64,000 bases of DNA from Actinomycetota bacterium (GCA_009701715.1 WLJO01000004.1:38247-102246); one strand, 5' to 3'. Positions 45,671-55,392 are shown, counted from the first letter of the stretch. Notes: generated from the letters alone by a model not told the origin. Translations and numbers: made by a program.

Positions 45671-46771
45671 ATGGAGATTCCCCGCAGCACGATCCCCACG
45701 CCCCCCGTGGAGCAGGTGCTTTCGGGGCTCTGGGCGATCCCGGTGCCGATCCCGAACAACCCGCTCGGCCACACCAACGTCTACGCGTTCGAGACGGATC
45801 GAGGGCCGGTCCTCATCGACTCCGGCTGGGACGACGAGTCGAGTTGGAACAGCCTCGTGGCGGGCCTCGTCGAGGCGGGATTCCGGGCTGCCGACATCTA
45901 CGGCGTGCTCGTTACCCACATGCACCCCGACCACCACGGGCTGTCGGGTCGGGTGCACGAGGCGTCGGGGGCGTGGATCGCCATGCACCCCAAGGACGCA
46001 GCGATGCTGCCGAAAATGAGCGTGGAGAAGGCCGAGAAGGAGTTCGTGGACGAGGTGGCGATGATGCTGCTCGACGCGGGTGCCTCCGAGGACGAGATCG
46101 TCATTCGCAAGCGGGCCAGCAGCAAGGGGCCGCGCCCGCCCATGATCGTCCCGAACCGGGAACTGTCCGACGGCGAGCGGGTGGACGTTCCCGGGTGGCA
46201 GGTGGAGGCGCTGTGGACGCCCGGTCACTCGCCGGGGCACACGTGCTTCAAGATCCTCGACCACGGGATGCTGCTCGCCGGCGACCACGTGCTGCCGTCC
46301 ATCACGCCGCATATCGGTATGTCCCGCGCGGACCGCAACGGAGATCCGCTCGGTGACTTCCTCGCCTCGCTGCTCAAGGTGGACCAACCCGACATCACCA
46401 TGGTGCTGCCGGCACATGAGCACCGCTTCGATCATCTCGGTACCCGGGTGCGCGAGATCATCGCTCACCACGAGGCGCACCTGGCTGCGCTGGTGATGTC
46501 ACTCGCCACGGGGCCAAAGACGCTGTGGGAGCTCGCCAAGTCCCTTGAGTGGAACCGGCCGTGGGATCAGCTTGACCAGTTGATGCACCGGGCTGCGGTG
46601 AACGAGACGGCGGCGCACATGCGTCACCTGACCCGGCGTGGACTGGCGGCCCGGCAGAAGGGCGTGCGCCCGATCACGTTCGAGGCCGCGAATACCGAGC
46701 CGGATCACGCCCACGGCCACGATCACTCCGACGGCCGGGATCACGGTCATACGCACGACCATCCACACTGA
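45671..46771 (+). CDS. MBL-fold metallo-hydrolase with histidine-rich tail
   Basis: A 366-residue metallo-beta-lactamase-fold hydrolase. The zinc motif is THMHPDHHG, with further ligands in TPGHSPGHT and LLAGDHVLP, and a C-terminal winged-helix-like region (LWELAKSLEWNRPWDQL). The last 25 residues contain ten histidines and many aspartates (HAHGHDHSDGRDHGHTHDH), suggesting metal storage or sensing. Substrate unknown; glyoxalase-like or lactonase-like activity is possible. A GGGGG ribosome binding site precedes ATG 45671. Confidence 0.88.
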   Translation: MEIPRSTIPTPPVEQVLSGLWAIPVPIPNNPLGHTNVYAFETDRGPVLIDSGWDDESSWNSLVAGLVEAGFRAADIYGVLVTHMHPDHHGLSGRVHEASGAWIAMHPKDAAMLPKMSVEKAEKEFVDEVAMMLLDAGASEDEIVIRKRASSKGPRPPMIVPNRELSDGERVDVPGWQVEALWTPGHSPGHTCFKILDHGMLLAGDHVLPSITPHIGMSRADRNGDPLGDFLASLLKVDQPDITMVLPAHEHRFDHLGTRVREIIAHHEAHLAALVMSLATGPKTLWELAKSLEWNRPWDQLDQLMHRAAVNETAAHMRHLTRRGLAARQKGVRPITFEAANTEPDHAHGHDHSDGRDHGHTHDHPH

Positions 46772-46781
46772 AAACCCCCGA

Positions 46782-46787
46782 TAGCCT
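46782..46787 (+). promoter_or_regulatory. -10 box (TAGCCT) of lysC
   Basis: TAGCCT ends 9 nt before GTG 46797. Confidence 0.4.
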
Positions 46788-46796
46788 CCATGAACC

Positions 46797-48047
46797 GTGG
46801 CTCTGATCGTCCAAAAGTACGGCGGTACGTCCGTCGCTGACCCCGACCGAATCCGCGCGGTTGCCGAGCACGTGGCTTTCACCAAGCGCCACGGCAACGA
46901 CGTGGTGCTGGTGGTGTCTGCCATGGGCAAGTCCACCGACAACCTCATAGCGCTCGCCGAGAAGGTCTCGTCAGTGCGCACCGGTCGTGAGATGGACATG
47001 CTGCTCACCACGGGCGAGCAGGTGTCGATGGCGCTGGTGTCGATGGCACTCGCCGACGTCGGTGTGGATGCCATGTCGCTCACGGGCGACCAGATGGGCA
47101 TCATCACCGACACCGTGCACGGCAAGGCGAAGATCCTCGAGGTGAAGCCCGAGCGCGCTCAGGAAGCCATCGCCCAGGGCAAGGTGGTGGTGGTGGCCGG
47201 TTTCCAGGGACTTTCCACGAACAACGAGATCACCACGCTCGGCCGCGGCGGCAGCGACACCACGGCGGTCGCAATCGCCGCTGCGCTCGGCGCCGACTCG
47301 TGCGAGATCTACACCGACGTCACCGGCGTGTTCTCCGCAGACCCGCGCATCGTGCCGCAGGCCCGCAAGCTGGCGCGCATCAGCTTCGACGAGATGCTCG
47401 AGATGGCTGGCGCCGGTTCAAAGGTGCTTGCGCTGCGCTCCGTCGAGTTCGCCCGCAACCACAATGTCCCGCTCCAAGTACGCAGCAGTTTCACCTGGGA
47501 ACCCGGTACGTGGGTTACCGCAGAGGAGTCCAGCATGGAAGATCCCATCATCTCCGGAATCGTTCAGGACGCGAACGAGTCCAAGGTCACCGTGCTGTCG
47601 GTGCCCGACCGGCCGGGTATCTCGGCTGCGCTGTTCGAGCCGCTGGCTGCAGCAAACGTGAACGTCGACATGATCGTGCAGAACACGTCGAACGACGGCA
47701 AGACCGACATCTCCTTCACCGTGCCGAAGGCAGAACTGAAGATTGCACTCGAGATCGTCGAGAGCGTGGCTGCCGAGATCGGTGCCGGCGGCGTGTCGCA
47801 CCAGTCCGACATCGCGAAGGTGTCACTGGTGGGTGCCGGCATGAAGACGTCGCCCGGTATCGCCGCCAAGATGTTCCGGGTGCTCGCCGACGAGAAGATC
47901 AACATCGAGATGATCTCCACGTCCACCATCCGTATTTCGGTGGTCGTGGCTGCAGCGTCAACGGAGAAGGCCTGCCAGGTGCTGCACACGGCATTCGGGC
48001 TGGACTCCGGTCAGGCGTATTCGGCGCCGCTTCCCGAGCGGAAGTAG
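46797..48047 (+). CDS. lysC: Aspartate kinase
   Basis: First step of the lysine, threonine, methionine and diaminopimelate pathway: phosphorylates aspartate. A 416-residue protein beginning MALIVQKYGGTSV, with the kinase segments GRGGSDTTAVAIA and YTDVTGVFSADPRIV, and two C-terminal ACT domains (about 265-405) that normally give feedback inhibition by lysine/threonine. The beta form may also be made from an internal start, as in corynebacteria (not demonstrated here). asd follows 100 nt downstream. Confidence 0.96.
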   Translation: MALIVQKYGGTSVADPDRIRAVAEHVAFTKRHGNDVVLVVSAMGKSTDNLIALAEKVSSVRTGREMDMLLTTGEQVSMALVSMALADVGVDAMSLTGDQMGIITDTVHGKAKILEVKPERAQEAIAQGKVVVVAGFQGLSTNNEITTLGRGGSDTTAVAIAAALGADSCEIYTDVTGVFSADPRIVPQARKLARISFDEMLEMAGAGSKVLALRSVEFARNHNVPLQVRSSFTWEPGTWVTAEESSMEDPIISGIVQDANESKVTVLSVPDRPGISAALFEPLAAANVNVDMIVQNTSNDGKTDISFTVPKAELKIALEIVESVAAEIGAGGVSHQSDIAKVSLVGAGMKTSPGIAAKMFRVLADEKINIEMISTSTIRISVVVAAASTEKACQVLHTAFGLDSGQAYSAPLPERK

Positions 48048-48133
48048 CACCGAGCACCGACGACCGGGGGCGCAGAGCAGCGAGTGCTCCGATCGCCCCC
48101 GATAATCTACGGTGACGCCGAAGAGCCTACCGC

Positions 48134-48139
48134 TAGCCT
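48134..48139 (+). promoter_or_regulatory. -10 box (TAGCCT) of asd
   Basis: TAGCCT ends 8 nt before ATG 48148, indicating that asd can be transcribed separately from lysC. Confidence 0.45.
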
Positions 48140-48141
48140 GA

Positions 48142-49170
<1,029 letters not shown>

Positions 49171-49207
49171 TTCGCCCGCACCGGACGCGCTGCTTGTGGC
49201 GGACGGA

Positions 49208-49220
49208 GGGACAATGTCCC
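49208..49220. terminator. Small hairpin after asd
   Basis: GGGAC-AAT-GTCCC, a 5-bp perfect inverted repeat in the short gap between convergent asd and the lipoprotein gene. Weak terminator candidate. Confidence 0.35.
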
Positions 49221-49233
49221 GGGGGTCTCTTGC

Positions 49234-50193
49234 CTAGTCGGACTTGAGCGTCGCCCGAGCGTTGGAGAGCCACTGGTCAATGGCTGCTCGAGTTTCGTTC
49301 ACCACTTCTGGGTTCTCCGCCAACCAGCTGTCGAGGAGCGGGGCTACTGCGGCAGCACGACGGCCTGAATAGTTGACGTCGGTTCGGCACTGCAGGTCGG
49401 CAGACCGGGTTGCGATCTCGTCGGGACCAGGTGTGGCGCCCGGCCACCGACGCGCCCACAGCGAGGACGGCTTGGCTGCCTCGACCCCTTGTTCAGCCAT
49501 GCAGGTCGACCAGGCGGCATCGACGGCGCCGAGTTCAGCGGACTCACGCGTCGCGGTATTCCACGTGTCTGTCGTGAGATTGAAGCGCTTCCAGGCGTCG
49601 AACGGCTCGGACTTCGATCCGTAGATGATGCTGTACACCTCAACGACGCATCCTGCACTTGTTCCTTCTTCGCCCCAGGCCTTCTGGGCGGATGGGTGAT
49701 CGGCGAGCCAAGCGTCTCGTGCCGATCGCGGCGGCGAGGCAGACCCAGCCGCACGCGAGGTTCCCGCTAGGAGGTACCCCTCATCCGCTGCGCGTGTCGC
49801 TGGGGAGTATTCCGGGGCGGGCTGGAACGAGTCGTCCGGAAAGTCTGCGTACCCAGCGGCCTTCATGCAGTCCGCCCCGGCCCTGGACGAGGCATCGAAC
49901 AGGAGGCGAGCGTCGGCTCCAGTGATTCGCCCGAGCGCGTTGATCCCAGCGGGGTCGTCGGCGATCGCCGCGGCCAACCCCACGCTGTCCAGGGGAGTCG
50001 TGTGGTCGAGCGTCAGCTGCACGGAAACGGGGGGCAGAGTCACTGCCGATGTGTTCGCCGACGGTCGGTCCTTCGTCGAGACATTCGATTGCTGTCCACA
50101 CGCGCTCAATAGCAGACCACTTGTCAGTACGAGACCCGAGAGCCCGTAAAGCTGCGTCTTGGTTGCTCTTCTATTGAGGGTTGTGCTTCTCAC
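49234..50193 (-). CDS. Putative lipoprotein of unknown function
   Basis: A 319-residue protein with a lipoprotein signal (GLSGLVLTSGLLLSACG, lipobox LSAC) and no recognised domain. The mature part is mostly helical, with cysteines in DCMKAAGY, AGCVVEVY, STCMAEQG and LQCRTD that could pair in the exported protein. GTG 50193 is preceded by GAAGGGA. It lies 13 nt downstream of a truncated gene for another small secreted-type protein, so the two were probably co-transcribed before that gene was disrupted. Unrecognised beyond these features. Confidence 0.7.
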   Translation of the reverse strand: MRSTTLNRRATKTQLYGLSGLVLTSGLLLSACGQQSNVSTKDRPSANTSAVTLPPVSVQLTLDHTTPLDSVGLAAAIADDPAGINALGRITGADARLLFDASSRAGADCMKAAGYADFPDDSFQPAPEYSPATRAADEGYLLAGTSRAAGSASPPRSARDAWLADHPSAQKAWGEEGTSAGCVVEVYSIIYGSKSEPFDAWKRFNLTTDTWNTATRESAELGAVDAAWSTCMAEQGVEAAKPSSLWARRWPGATPGPDEIATRSADLQCRTDVNYSGRRAAAVAPLLDSWLAENPEVVNETRAAIDQWLSNARATLKSD

Positions 50194-50206
50194 GGCAATA
50201 GTCCCT

Positions 50207-50644
50207 TCAGGCGTTGTAATCCGGACATTTTCCAGAATTCGAGTTGAGCTGAGCCAGTGTCACGAGTTGCTCGGAACGAATTCTGGCGACACCTCGGGAC
50301 GGTGCCCACACCCAGTTCGTCACAAAGTAGTCAAGGCTCGAACTTGGCCAAGCGGGGTCGTAGTCAATTGCTTGGTATATACACAGAAACTGGTAGGTGG
50401 TGCTGTGATAGCGGTTGCGGGCCCAGATGAGCGGGTATGGGGACTCAAAATACTGAGGATACGTCACGTCTTTAGCGAGGTTCACCTTGGGGTAGTTCGG
50501 ATCGTCGTATTGCCCACCTACGAAATAGACGTCAGTCGCTGAGCTGGTGCTCTGACCGCTTGACCAAGCGAAACAACGCTCGCCTGCGCTGCAATATCCG
50601 TTGTGCCACGCAACGACCGCGTTCGGGTTCCGACGTTTTGAGCA
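50207..50644 (-). pseudogene. 5'-truncated gene for a small secreted-type protein (I36-like)
   Basis: The minus-strand frame is open from a TAG at 50645-50647 to the stop at 50207, about 146 codons, with no ATG, GTG or TTG before GTG 50485. The residues look like real protein: AWHNGYCSAGERCFAWSSG resembles the cysteine motif of peptidase inhibitor I36 / beta-crystallin-like secreted proteins. It is followed by an aromatic-rich region (YPLIWARNRYHSTTYQFLC). The missing start coincides with a transposase remnant on the other strand. I infer that an insertion removed the 5' end and signal peptide. A short product from GTG 50485 (92 residues) cannot be excluded. Confidence 0.6.
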
Positions 50645-50717
50645 CTACCGCATCCGCGCCCTGCTCTACGCCGGCAAACCGAACTGGGAGCTACTCGCCA
50701 CCCTCACACCCCGCTGA
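50604..50717 (+). mobile_element. Transposase C-terminal remnant (ISL3/IS1096-like)
   Basis: The plus-strand frame ending at TGA 50715-50717 reads CHATTAFGFRRFEHYRIRALL, then YAGKPNWELLATLTPR. This matches by recollection the extreme C-terminus of ISL3/IS1096-type transposases. Only about 38 residues remain. Upstream the frame becomes unrelated, so the element is deeply truncated. It abuts and overlaps the broken minus-strand gene. No intact inverted repeats were found. Confidence 0.6.
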
Positions 50718-50948
50718 AATCCGAAGAGCCTCTAAAGCGAGCTGGCAAAGTGACGACAGGACCAGACCGAGTACCGAGATAAAGACCCAGTGAGGGTAGG
50801 TCACGGTAAAACTAAGGGTCGGGATCGGAGTGGCAAAACAATGAAGATCGGGTTCGGTTTCAGGCTCCCTCCAACGGGAAAGTGAGCTCTAGAGATGTGG
50901 AAAGAGTGGATAATCAGGCCGGCCCCATAGGCGACAGCGACATAGTTA
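50718..50948. other. Gene-free, AT-richer stretch after the transposase remnant
   Basis: No convincing open frame or RNA gene was seen. Base composition is visibly less GC-rich than the surroundings, in keeping with non-coding debris of an insertion element. It may include the lost right end of the element and the 3' region of the mazG-like gene transcript. Confidence 0.5.
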
Positions 50949-51230
50949 TTACGCACACGCGCAGGGGAGCGCACCGCAGCGTGGACAACCGTTCGCGTAG
51001 CGATTCACGGCTTCCTCGAGGCTGATGCCCATCTGATTGGCCAGCGATGCCACCCAGGCGACCACGTCGCCGAACTCGTGCAGCTGACGGTCGGGCGTTC
51101 CCTTGCGCACGGCTTGCGCAAGCTCGCCGACCTCTTCGCAGAGCCACGCCACCGTGGAGGGCACGCCGCGTGCGCGGTCCCGCTCGCCGTACGTCTGCTC
51201 GATGACCTGTTGGAAGCGGCTGAGTTCCAT
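50949..51230 (-). CDS. MazG-like nucleotide pyrophosphohydrolase
   Basis: A 93-residue all-alpha NTP pyrophosphohydrolase with the metal-binding acidic motifs WLCEEVGELAQAV and HEFGDVVAWVASLAN. It ends in a cysteine-rich tail (GCPRCGALPCACA) that could bind zinc. It hydrolyses NTPs to NMP, a house-cleaning role. ATG 51230 is chosen by the usual N-terminus (MELSRFQQVIEQTYG) and a GGGAG site upstream. It follows the CoA-transferase gene after 47 nt. Confidence 0.88.
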   Translation of the reverse strand: MELSRFQQVIEQTYGERDRARGVPSTVAWLCEEVGELAQAVRKGTPDRQLHEFGDVVAWVASLANQMGISLEEAVNRYANGCPRCGALPCACA

Positions 51231-51277
51231 GACGACAGTCTCCCAGCCCCGATCTGCGTGCGGGGGCTTTGAACCGC

Positions 51278-52573
51278 TCAGTCGTTGGGCCACTGCTCGG
51301 CAGCCGAACGCAGCTCCTCGCGGTAGTCGGGGTGGCAGATCTCGGCGAGCGCACGGGAACGCTCTCGGATCGTCCGCCCGTGCAGTTCGGCAACACCGAA
51401 CTCGGTGATCACCACGTCCACCTGGTGACGCGGCGTCGACACCACGCTGCCGGCAGGCAATGAGGCAACGATGCGTGACACCGTCGTGCCGCCGACAACC
51501 GACGTCGACGGCAGACAGATGAGGCTGCGGCCCGAAGCCGACAGCCCCGGCCCGGACACGAAGTCCTCGTGGCCGCCCACACCGCTGAACTGCTTGCCCA
51601 GCACGTTGTCCGCAACCACCTGACCCGAGAGATCCACTGCCATCGCACCGTTGATGGACACCATGTCTCGGTTGCGGGCGATGCGTTCGGGGGAGTTCAC
51701 CACGCGCACGGGAAGGAAGCGAACGTCACGGTTCTCGTGCAGCCACGTGTACAGCTCGGGAATGCCGGCAGCGAACGTGGTGGGCGTGAAACCGTCGAAC
51801 TCGCTGTTCTTGCGGTTGCTCACCTTGCCGGACTGGTGCAGTCGCATCAGGCCCGTGGTGAACATCTCGCTGTGCACGCCGAGATCACCGAACGGTCCGG
51901 CTGCGAGGCGCGCTGCGATCTGATTCGGGATTCCGCCGATGCCGGTCTGCACCGTGCAGCCGTCGTGGAAGAAGTGCAGGGCGTGCTCGGCGATGGCCAT
52001 CTCGGCCTCGGTGGGCACGGCATCAGCAAGGTTCAGTGGTGCACGGTCGGTCTGCACCAAGAGGTCGATCTCGTCCACATGGAGACGGTGCGTGTAGTCG
52101 GGCTCCACGCCGTAGGTACGCGGGAAGTGCTCGCTCACCTCGACGATGAGCAGACGGTCGGGATCGGCCCCGGCGCGGTGCAGTTCGTCAACTGTGGCGC
52201 CGGCGTGTACGGACAGGCTCACCCAGCCGTCAACCGGCGGCGCGGCGGCCGTGGCCATCACCCGGGGGTTGAGGTGGCGCAGGACGGGTTCGAAGCGACG
52301 GAAGTCCGCCGGCACGAAGTCGATGTCCGCGCCGGAGTCCCGCAGGAACCGCTCGGCCGGCCCGAAGAACCCGCTGCGATAGCGGACGCCCTTGCGCATG
52401 AAGACTTGATAGAGGTCGGGCAGCAGCGCGCCGAACACCTCGAGGCGGGTGAAGTCGTCCCGCTCGCCGAGGGCGTGGAGGAACCCGCCGGGCACGCCTG
52501 GCCCGAGCGGCACGGCCATCGAGTCGTCTTGCCGGATCGCTGCTACTGCTGTCGCAAGGTCCACCGTCGCCAT
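51278..52573 (-). CDS. Acetyl-CoA hydrolase/4-hydroxybutyrate CoA-transferase family protein
   Basis: A 431-residue class I CoA-transferase that transfers CoA between acetyl-CoA and another acid, or hydrolyses it. Segments QTGIGGIPNQIA, GVHSEMFTTG (with the likely catalytic glutamate), GGHEDFVSG and RHQVDVVITEFGVAELHG are typical. ATG 52573 is set by a GGGAG site and the normal N-terminus (MATVDLATAVAAIRQ). Substrate pair unknown. A copy of the dispersed repeat lies upstream. Confidence 0.88.
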   Translation of the reverse strand: MATVDLATAVAAIRQDDSMAVPLGPGVPGGFLHALGERDDFTRLEVFGALLPDLYQVFMRKGVRYRSGFFGPAERFLRDSGADIDFVPADFRRFEPVLRHLNPRVMATAAAPPVDGWVSLSVHAGATVDELHRAGADPDRLLIVEVSEHFPRTYGVEPDYTHRLHVDEIDLLVQTDRAPLNLADAVPTEAEMAIAEHALHFFHDGCTVQTGIGGIPNQIAARLAAGPFGDLGVHSEMFTTGLMRLHQSGKVSNRKNSEFDGFTPTTFAAGIPELYTWLHENRDVRFLPVRVVNSPERIARNRDMVSINGAMAVDLSGQVVADNVLGKQFSGVGGHEDFVSGPGLSASGRSLICLPSTSVVGGTTVSRIVASLPAGSVVSTPRHQVDVVITEFGVAELHGRTIRERSRALAEICHPDYREELRSAAEQWPND

Positions 52574-52636
52574 GGACCCAGTCTCCCACTGCCTCACCCG
52601 AACGCACTTCGGCGGCTCTGTCGGCGCATGAGGCGT

Positions 52637-52695
52637 GGCGAGGGAAGCGCCAGCGACGAGCCGCACGCCGAACTATGCCGAAGCGGAGCGGAGGC
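52637..52695 (+). repeat. Dispersed 59-nt intergenic repeat, copy B
   Basis: Matches 3536-3594 at 55 of 59 positions and lies in the same orientation. It sits between the CoA-transferase and tRNA-Pro genes. Confidence 0.75.
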
Positions 52696-52753
52696 CAGTC
52701 CCGACCATGAAAACGAGAACGGACCGCCCTCGCGGGCGGCCCGAACCTGACCG

Positions 52754-52828
52754 TCGGGGTGGGGAGATTCGAACTCCCGGCCTCCACGTCCCGAACGTGG
52801 CGCGCTAACCAAGCTGCGCTACACCCCG
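52754..52828 (-). tRNA. tRNA-Pro (anticodon CGG)
   Basis: On the minus strand, acceptor CGGGGTG pairs with the 3' arm. The anticodon stem CCACG/CGTGG encloses TTCGGGA (anticodon CGG), and the T-loop GTTCGAATC is present. CCA is not encoded. Confidence 0.95.
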
Positions 52829-52846
52829 GTCTTGAAGTGCAGAACT

Positions 52847-53281
52847 CTAGCCAGAGACGGCCGGTTCTCCATCTTGGGCAACCTCGGCAACCGCATCGGG
52901 CACCGGCGTGCCAACGACGGGATTGATGGCCCGGTCCACCGCCCGCCGGATGCTCAGCGCATCAATCGGCTTGACCAGCCACGACTCGGCGCCGCTGCGC
53001 CTTGCGAGATGCACGTCAGCCGTACGGTCGAGCAGCATGACGATCGGTACGTGGCTCACTGCACCAGCAGTCTCGTCAAGCCGGAGTGCCATCGTGACCG
53101 CCATGCCACCCATCGACCCGATCTGGAGGTCCAGCACGGCGACATCGGGCACTTGCACGTCCACTGCTGGTGAGACCTCCCGGCCGTTCCGGCAGACCGT
53201 GAAGGTGGTTCCGGCGCCCTCGAGGGCGGAACGCACCTCGTTGAGCACCCAGTCGGCGTCGGTGGCAATCAACACATGCAC
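52847..53281 (-). CDS. Stand-alone response-regulator receiver protein
   Basis: A 144-residue CheY-like receiver domain with a short tail and no output domain. The phosphoacceptor Asp is in VAVLDLQIG and the conserved lysine in WLVKPID. The acidic pocket near the N-terminus reads TDAD. GTG 53281 has a TAGGGT box 8 nt upstream; the internal GTG 53275 is an alternative. It lies immediately downstream of the ArsA-type ATPase pair on the same strand, with no histidine kinase nearby. Confidence 0.85.
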   Translation of the reverse strand: MHVLIATDADWVLNEVRSALEGAGTTFTVCRNGREVSPAVDVQVPDVAVLDLQIGSMGGMAVTMALRLDETAGAVSHVPIVMLLDRTADVHLARRSGAESWLVKPIDALSIRRAVDRAINPVVGTPVPDAVAEVAQDGEPAVSG

Positions 53282-53289
53282 GAGTACTG

Positions 53290-53295
53290 ACCCTA
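53290..53295 (-). promoter_or_regulatory. -10 box (TAGGGT) of the receiver gene
   Basis: TAGGGT on the minus strand, 8 nt before GTG 53281, overlapping the stop of the upstream ATPase gene. Confidence 0.4.
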
Positions 53296-54417
53296 TCGGA
53301 GGAGGCCGTCGGGGTGCAGACCCAGCAGATGTTCGACGACGCGCCCAAGTCCGTCGAGGTCATGGACGTCGGCCTCGAGCAGCGGAACGGTTGCCCGGCT
53401 CGCAGGCTGCCCATCGAGGAGCGCAAGCAGCGGCTCGAGGGCCTTGCGCTCGCTACCGGCAGCGGCCTCGAGCAGCGCGAGGTTCTCCCAGAGCGATCGC
53501 AGCGGTCCGTTTCCGTGGGAGGCAGCGAGGTCTGCGATAGCGGTCGTGTCGAGGCCGTCGGTGAAGTGTGGGTGCACCCGGTTTGCGACCACGGCCGAGA
53601 CGCCGAGCTGCTGGTCGGCCAGACGCCCGGCGAAGTATCTGGCCTCCTCGACCGCCTCACGACGGGGTGAGGTGATGAGGACATAGCCGGTGTCGTTGCT
53701 GCGCAGGAGGCTCATCACCGAGTCGGCGCGGCTCCGGAAGCCTGCCTCCATGCCATCGAATGCCTGGAAGAACGAGACGGCCTCCGCAATGGCGTCCCCG
53801 CCGACCACCCGTGACAACGACTTCAGGAAGGGCTGTGCTGCGGCGCTCGCCACCCGCATCCCGATCCGTGTGGGCGCGATGAGCACCCGATAGAGCCGGT
53901 GGTCGAGGAAGTGCACGAGTCGCTTGGGGGCATCGAGGAAATCGAGGGCGTTACGCGTGGGCGGTGTGTCAACCACGACGAGGTCGAAGCGGTTGTCACG
54001 ATGCAGTTCGTACAGCTTCTCGGCAGCCATGTACTCCTGCGTCCCGGAGAGTGCTCCGGAGAGGTTTCGGTAGAAGCGGTTGCCGAGGATGAGCCCTGCC
54101 TGCTCCGGCGTTGCCGAGTGTTGGCGAACGAGGTCGTCGAACGTCGCCTCGGTGTCGAGCATCACGGCCCAGAACTCACCGCCCGTGACGCCGGGGACCC
54201 GGCTCGGCTCGTGCGCGATCGTGACCCCGATGGCGTCGGCGAGCCGCTTGGCCGGATCGATCGTGACCACCACGACACGCCGACCCCGTTGCGCCGCCGC
54301 AAGCCCGATGGCGGCCGATGTGGTGGTCTTGCCGACGCCTCCCGGTCCGGCACAGACGAGGACCGAAGCGCGATCGAGCAGTTCCGCGAACGACTGCCCC
54401 GTCGACGGAGTGCTCAT
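53293..54417 (-). CDS. ArsA/GET3-type ATPase, second of a pair
   Basis: A 374-residue P-loop ATPase of the SIMIBI class. It has a deviant Walker A AGPGGVGKTTTSA with the signature lysine, switch I near VTIDPAKRLADAIGV, and VVDTPPTRNALDFLD. Such proteins were first named for arsenite pumps, but most bacterial tandem pairs have other, poorly known roles; Mycobacterium tuberculosis has a comparable pair (Rv3679/Rv3680). It overlaps the upstream ATPase gene by 4 nt (ATGA). No ArsB pump is nearby, so arsenite export is not supported. Confidence 0.9.
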   Translation of the reverse strand: MSTPSTGQSFAELLDRASVLVCAGPGGVGKTTTSAAIGLAAAQRGRRVVVVTIDPAKRLADAIGVTIAHEPSRVPGVTGGEFWAVMLDTEATFDDLVRQHSATPEQAGLILGNRFYRNLSGALSGTQEYMAAEKLYELHRDNRFDLVVVDTPPTRNALDFLDAPKRLVHFLDHRLYRVLIAPTRIGMRVASAAAQPFLKSLSRVVGGDAIAEAVSFFQAFDGMEAGFRSRADSVMSLLRSNDTGYVLITSPRREAVEEARYFAGRLADQQLGVSAVVANRVHPHFTDGLDTTAIADLAASHGNGPLRSLWENLALLEAAAGSERKALEPLLALLDGQPASRATVPLLEADVHDLDGLGRVVEHLLGLHPDGLLR

Positions 54418-55373
54418 GCGACCGCACCCCCGTCGTCGAGTGCCTTGGCGAGCGTCAGGATGTCCTCAGGGGCGAGACCTGCGGCAAACACGGTCGGAAG
54501 GTGCACCTGTGGGAGCGGCAGCGAGGTCGACAGCCGCGCAACCTGATCGGACTGGTCAGCGGCCCGTCCCCGACGGAACTGGGCGGCAGCGGCGAGCGTC
54601 GCAGCGTGGGGCTCGCCATCGAGGTCCGCCGACGCCGGGTCCGGCACGTCGAGCCCGGCACGGTCGAAGGCGTTGATCACGAGCGGGGCGAGTTGCACGC
54701 CCACCCGGTCCTCGAGCGCGAACGCAGTCTCGATCGTCTCGTTCACCGGGGTCTCCTCGGGAATGGTCACGAGTATCACTTGGCAGCGGGCGGGGTCCTG
54801 CAGCATCTCAAGCACCTCGGCGGCCTGGGTGTTGACCGGTCCGGTGCCGATCGCGTCTCGCAGACCTGCTGGGGCCATCAAGAAGGTGATGGCGTGGCCG
54901 GCGGCCGGGCCGTCCACGACGATGAAATCGTGGTCGCCCGAGCGCTCGATGGCCTTGATCTTGCCGAGCACAAGGAGATCGTCGATGCCGGGCGCTGCGG
55001 TGGAGACGACGTCCACGACCCCCGTGGAGACGAGTCGCTTGGAGATCCTCCTCATCCCGTGGGTGTCGAGGTACTCAACGAGCGCAGCCGGCGCCTGCAG
55101 GCTCCGGCCGCGGATCCTCCCGGTTCCATCCGGTCCGAGACCGCCCACCAGGAGCCGTTCCTCGTACCCGAGGGTCCGGTCTGGCGTGCCCGAGGAGGGC
55201 ACCCCGAGCAGGTCAACGACGCCAGGGCGGCCGTCTACATCGATGACGAGGACCCGGAGACCACGATCGGCTGCCGCTCGGGCGAGCGCGGCCGTTACCG
55301 TTGTCTTGCCGACTCCGCCCTTGCCAGCAACGATTGCCAAGCGGGAGGCGGTGAACGACTGCAGTGGAACCAC
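54414..55373 (-). CDS. ArsA/GET3-type ATPase, first of a pair
   Basis: A 319-residue partner of the adjacent ATPase: Walker A VAGKGGVGKTTVTAALA, VIDVDGRPGVVDLLG and FIVVDGPAAGHAITFL. In such pairs the two proteins probably form a heterodimer (inference). GTG 55373 is chosen for its GGAGGGAG ribosome binding site; in-frame ATGs at 55409 and 55415 would make it overlap the divergent nfeD gene. The start lies only 19 nt from the nfeD start, leaving no room for two separate promoters between them. Confidence 0.85.
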   Translation of the reverse strand: MVPLQSFTASRLAIVAGKGGVGKTTVTAALARAAADRGLRVLVIDVDGRPGVVDLLGVPSSGTPDRTLGYEERLLVGGLGPDGTGRIRGRSLQAPAALVEYLDTHGMRRISKRLVSTGVVDVVSTAAPGIDDLLVLGKIKAIERSGDHDFIVVDGPAAGHAITFLMAPAGLRDAIGTGPVNTQAAEVLEMLQDPARCQVILVTIPEETPVNETIETAFALEDRVGVQLAPLVINAFDRAGLDVPDPASADLDGEPHAATLAAAAQFRRGRAADQSDQVARLSTSLPLPQVHLPTVFAAGLAPEDILTLAKALDDGGAVA

Positions 55374-55392
55374 ACTCCCTCCGGAGGAACTA

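Noticed and set aside
53293..55373. Arsenite efflux system formed by the ArsA pair and ArsC
   Set aside because: No arsB, acr3 or arsR in the window, and tandem ArsA-type ATPases in Actinobacteria are usually not arsenic pumps. The Sec-ArsC is 50 kb away.
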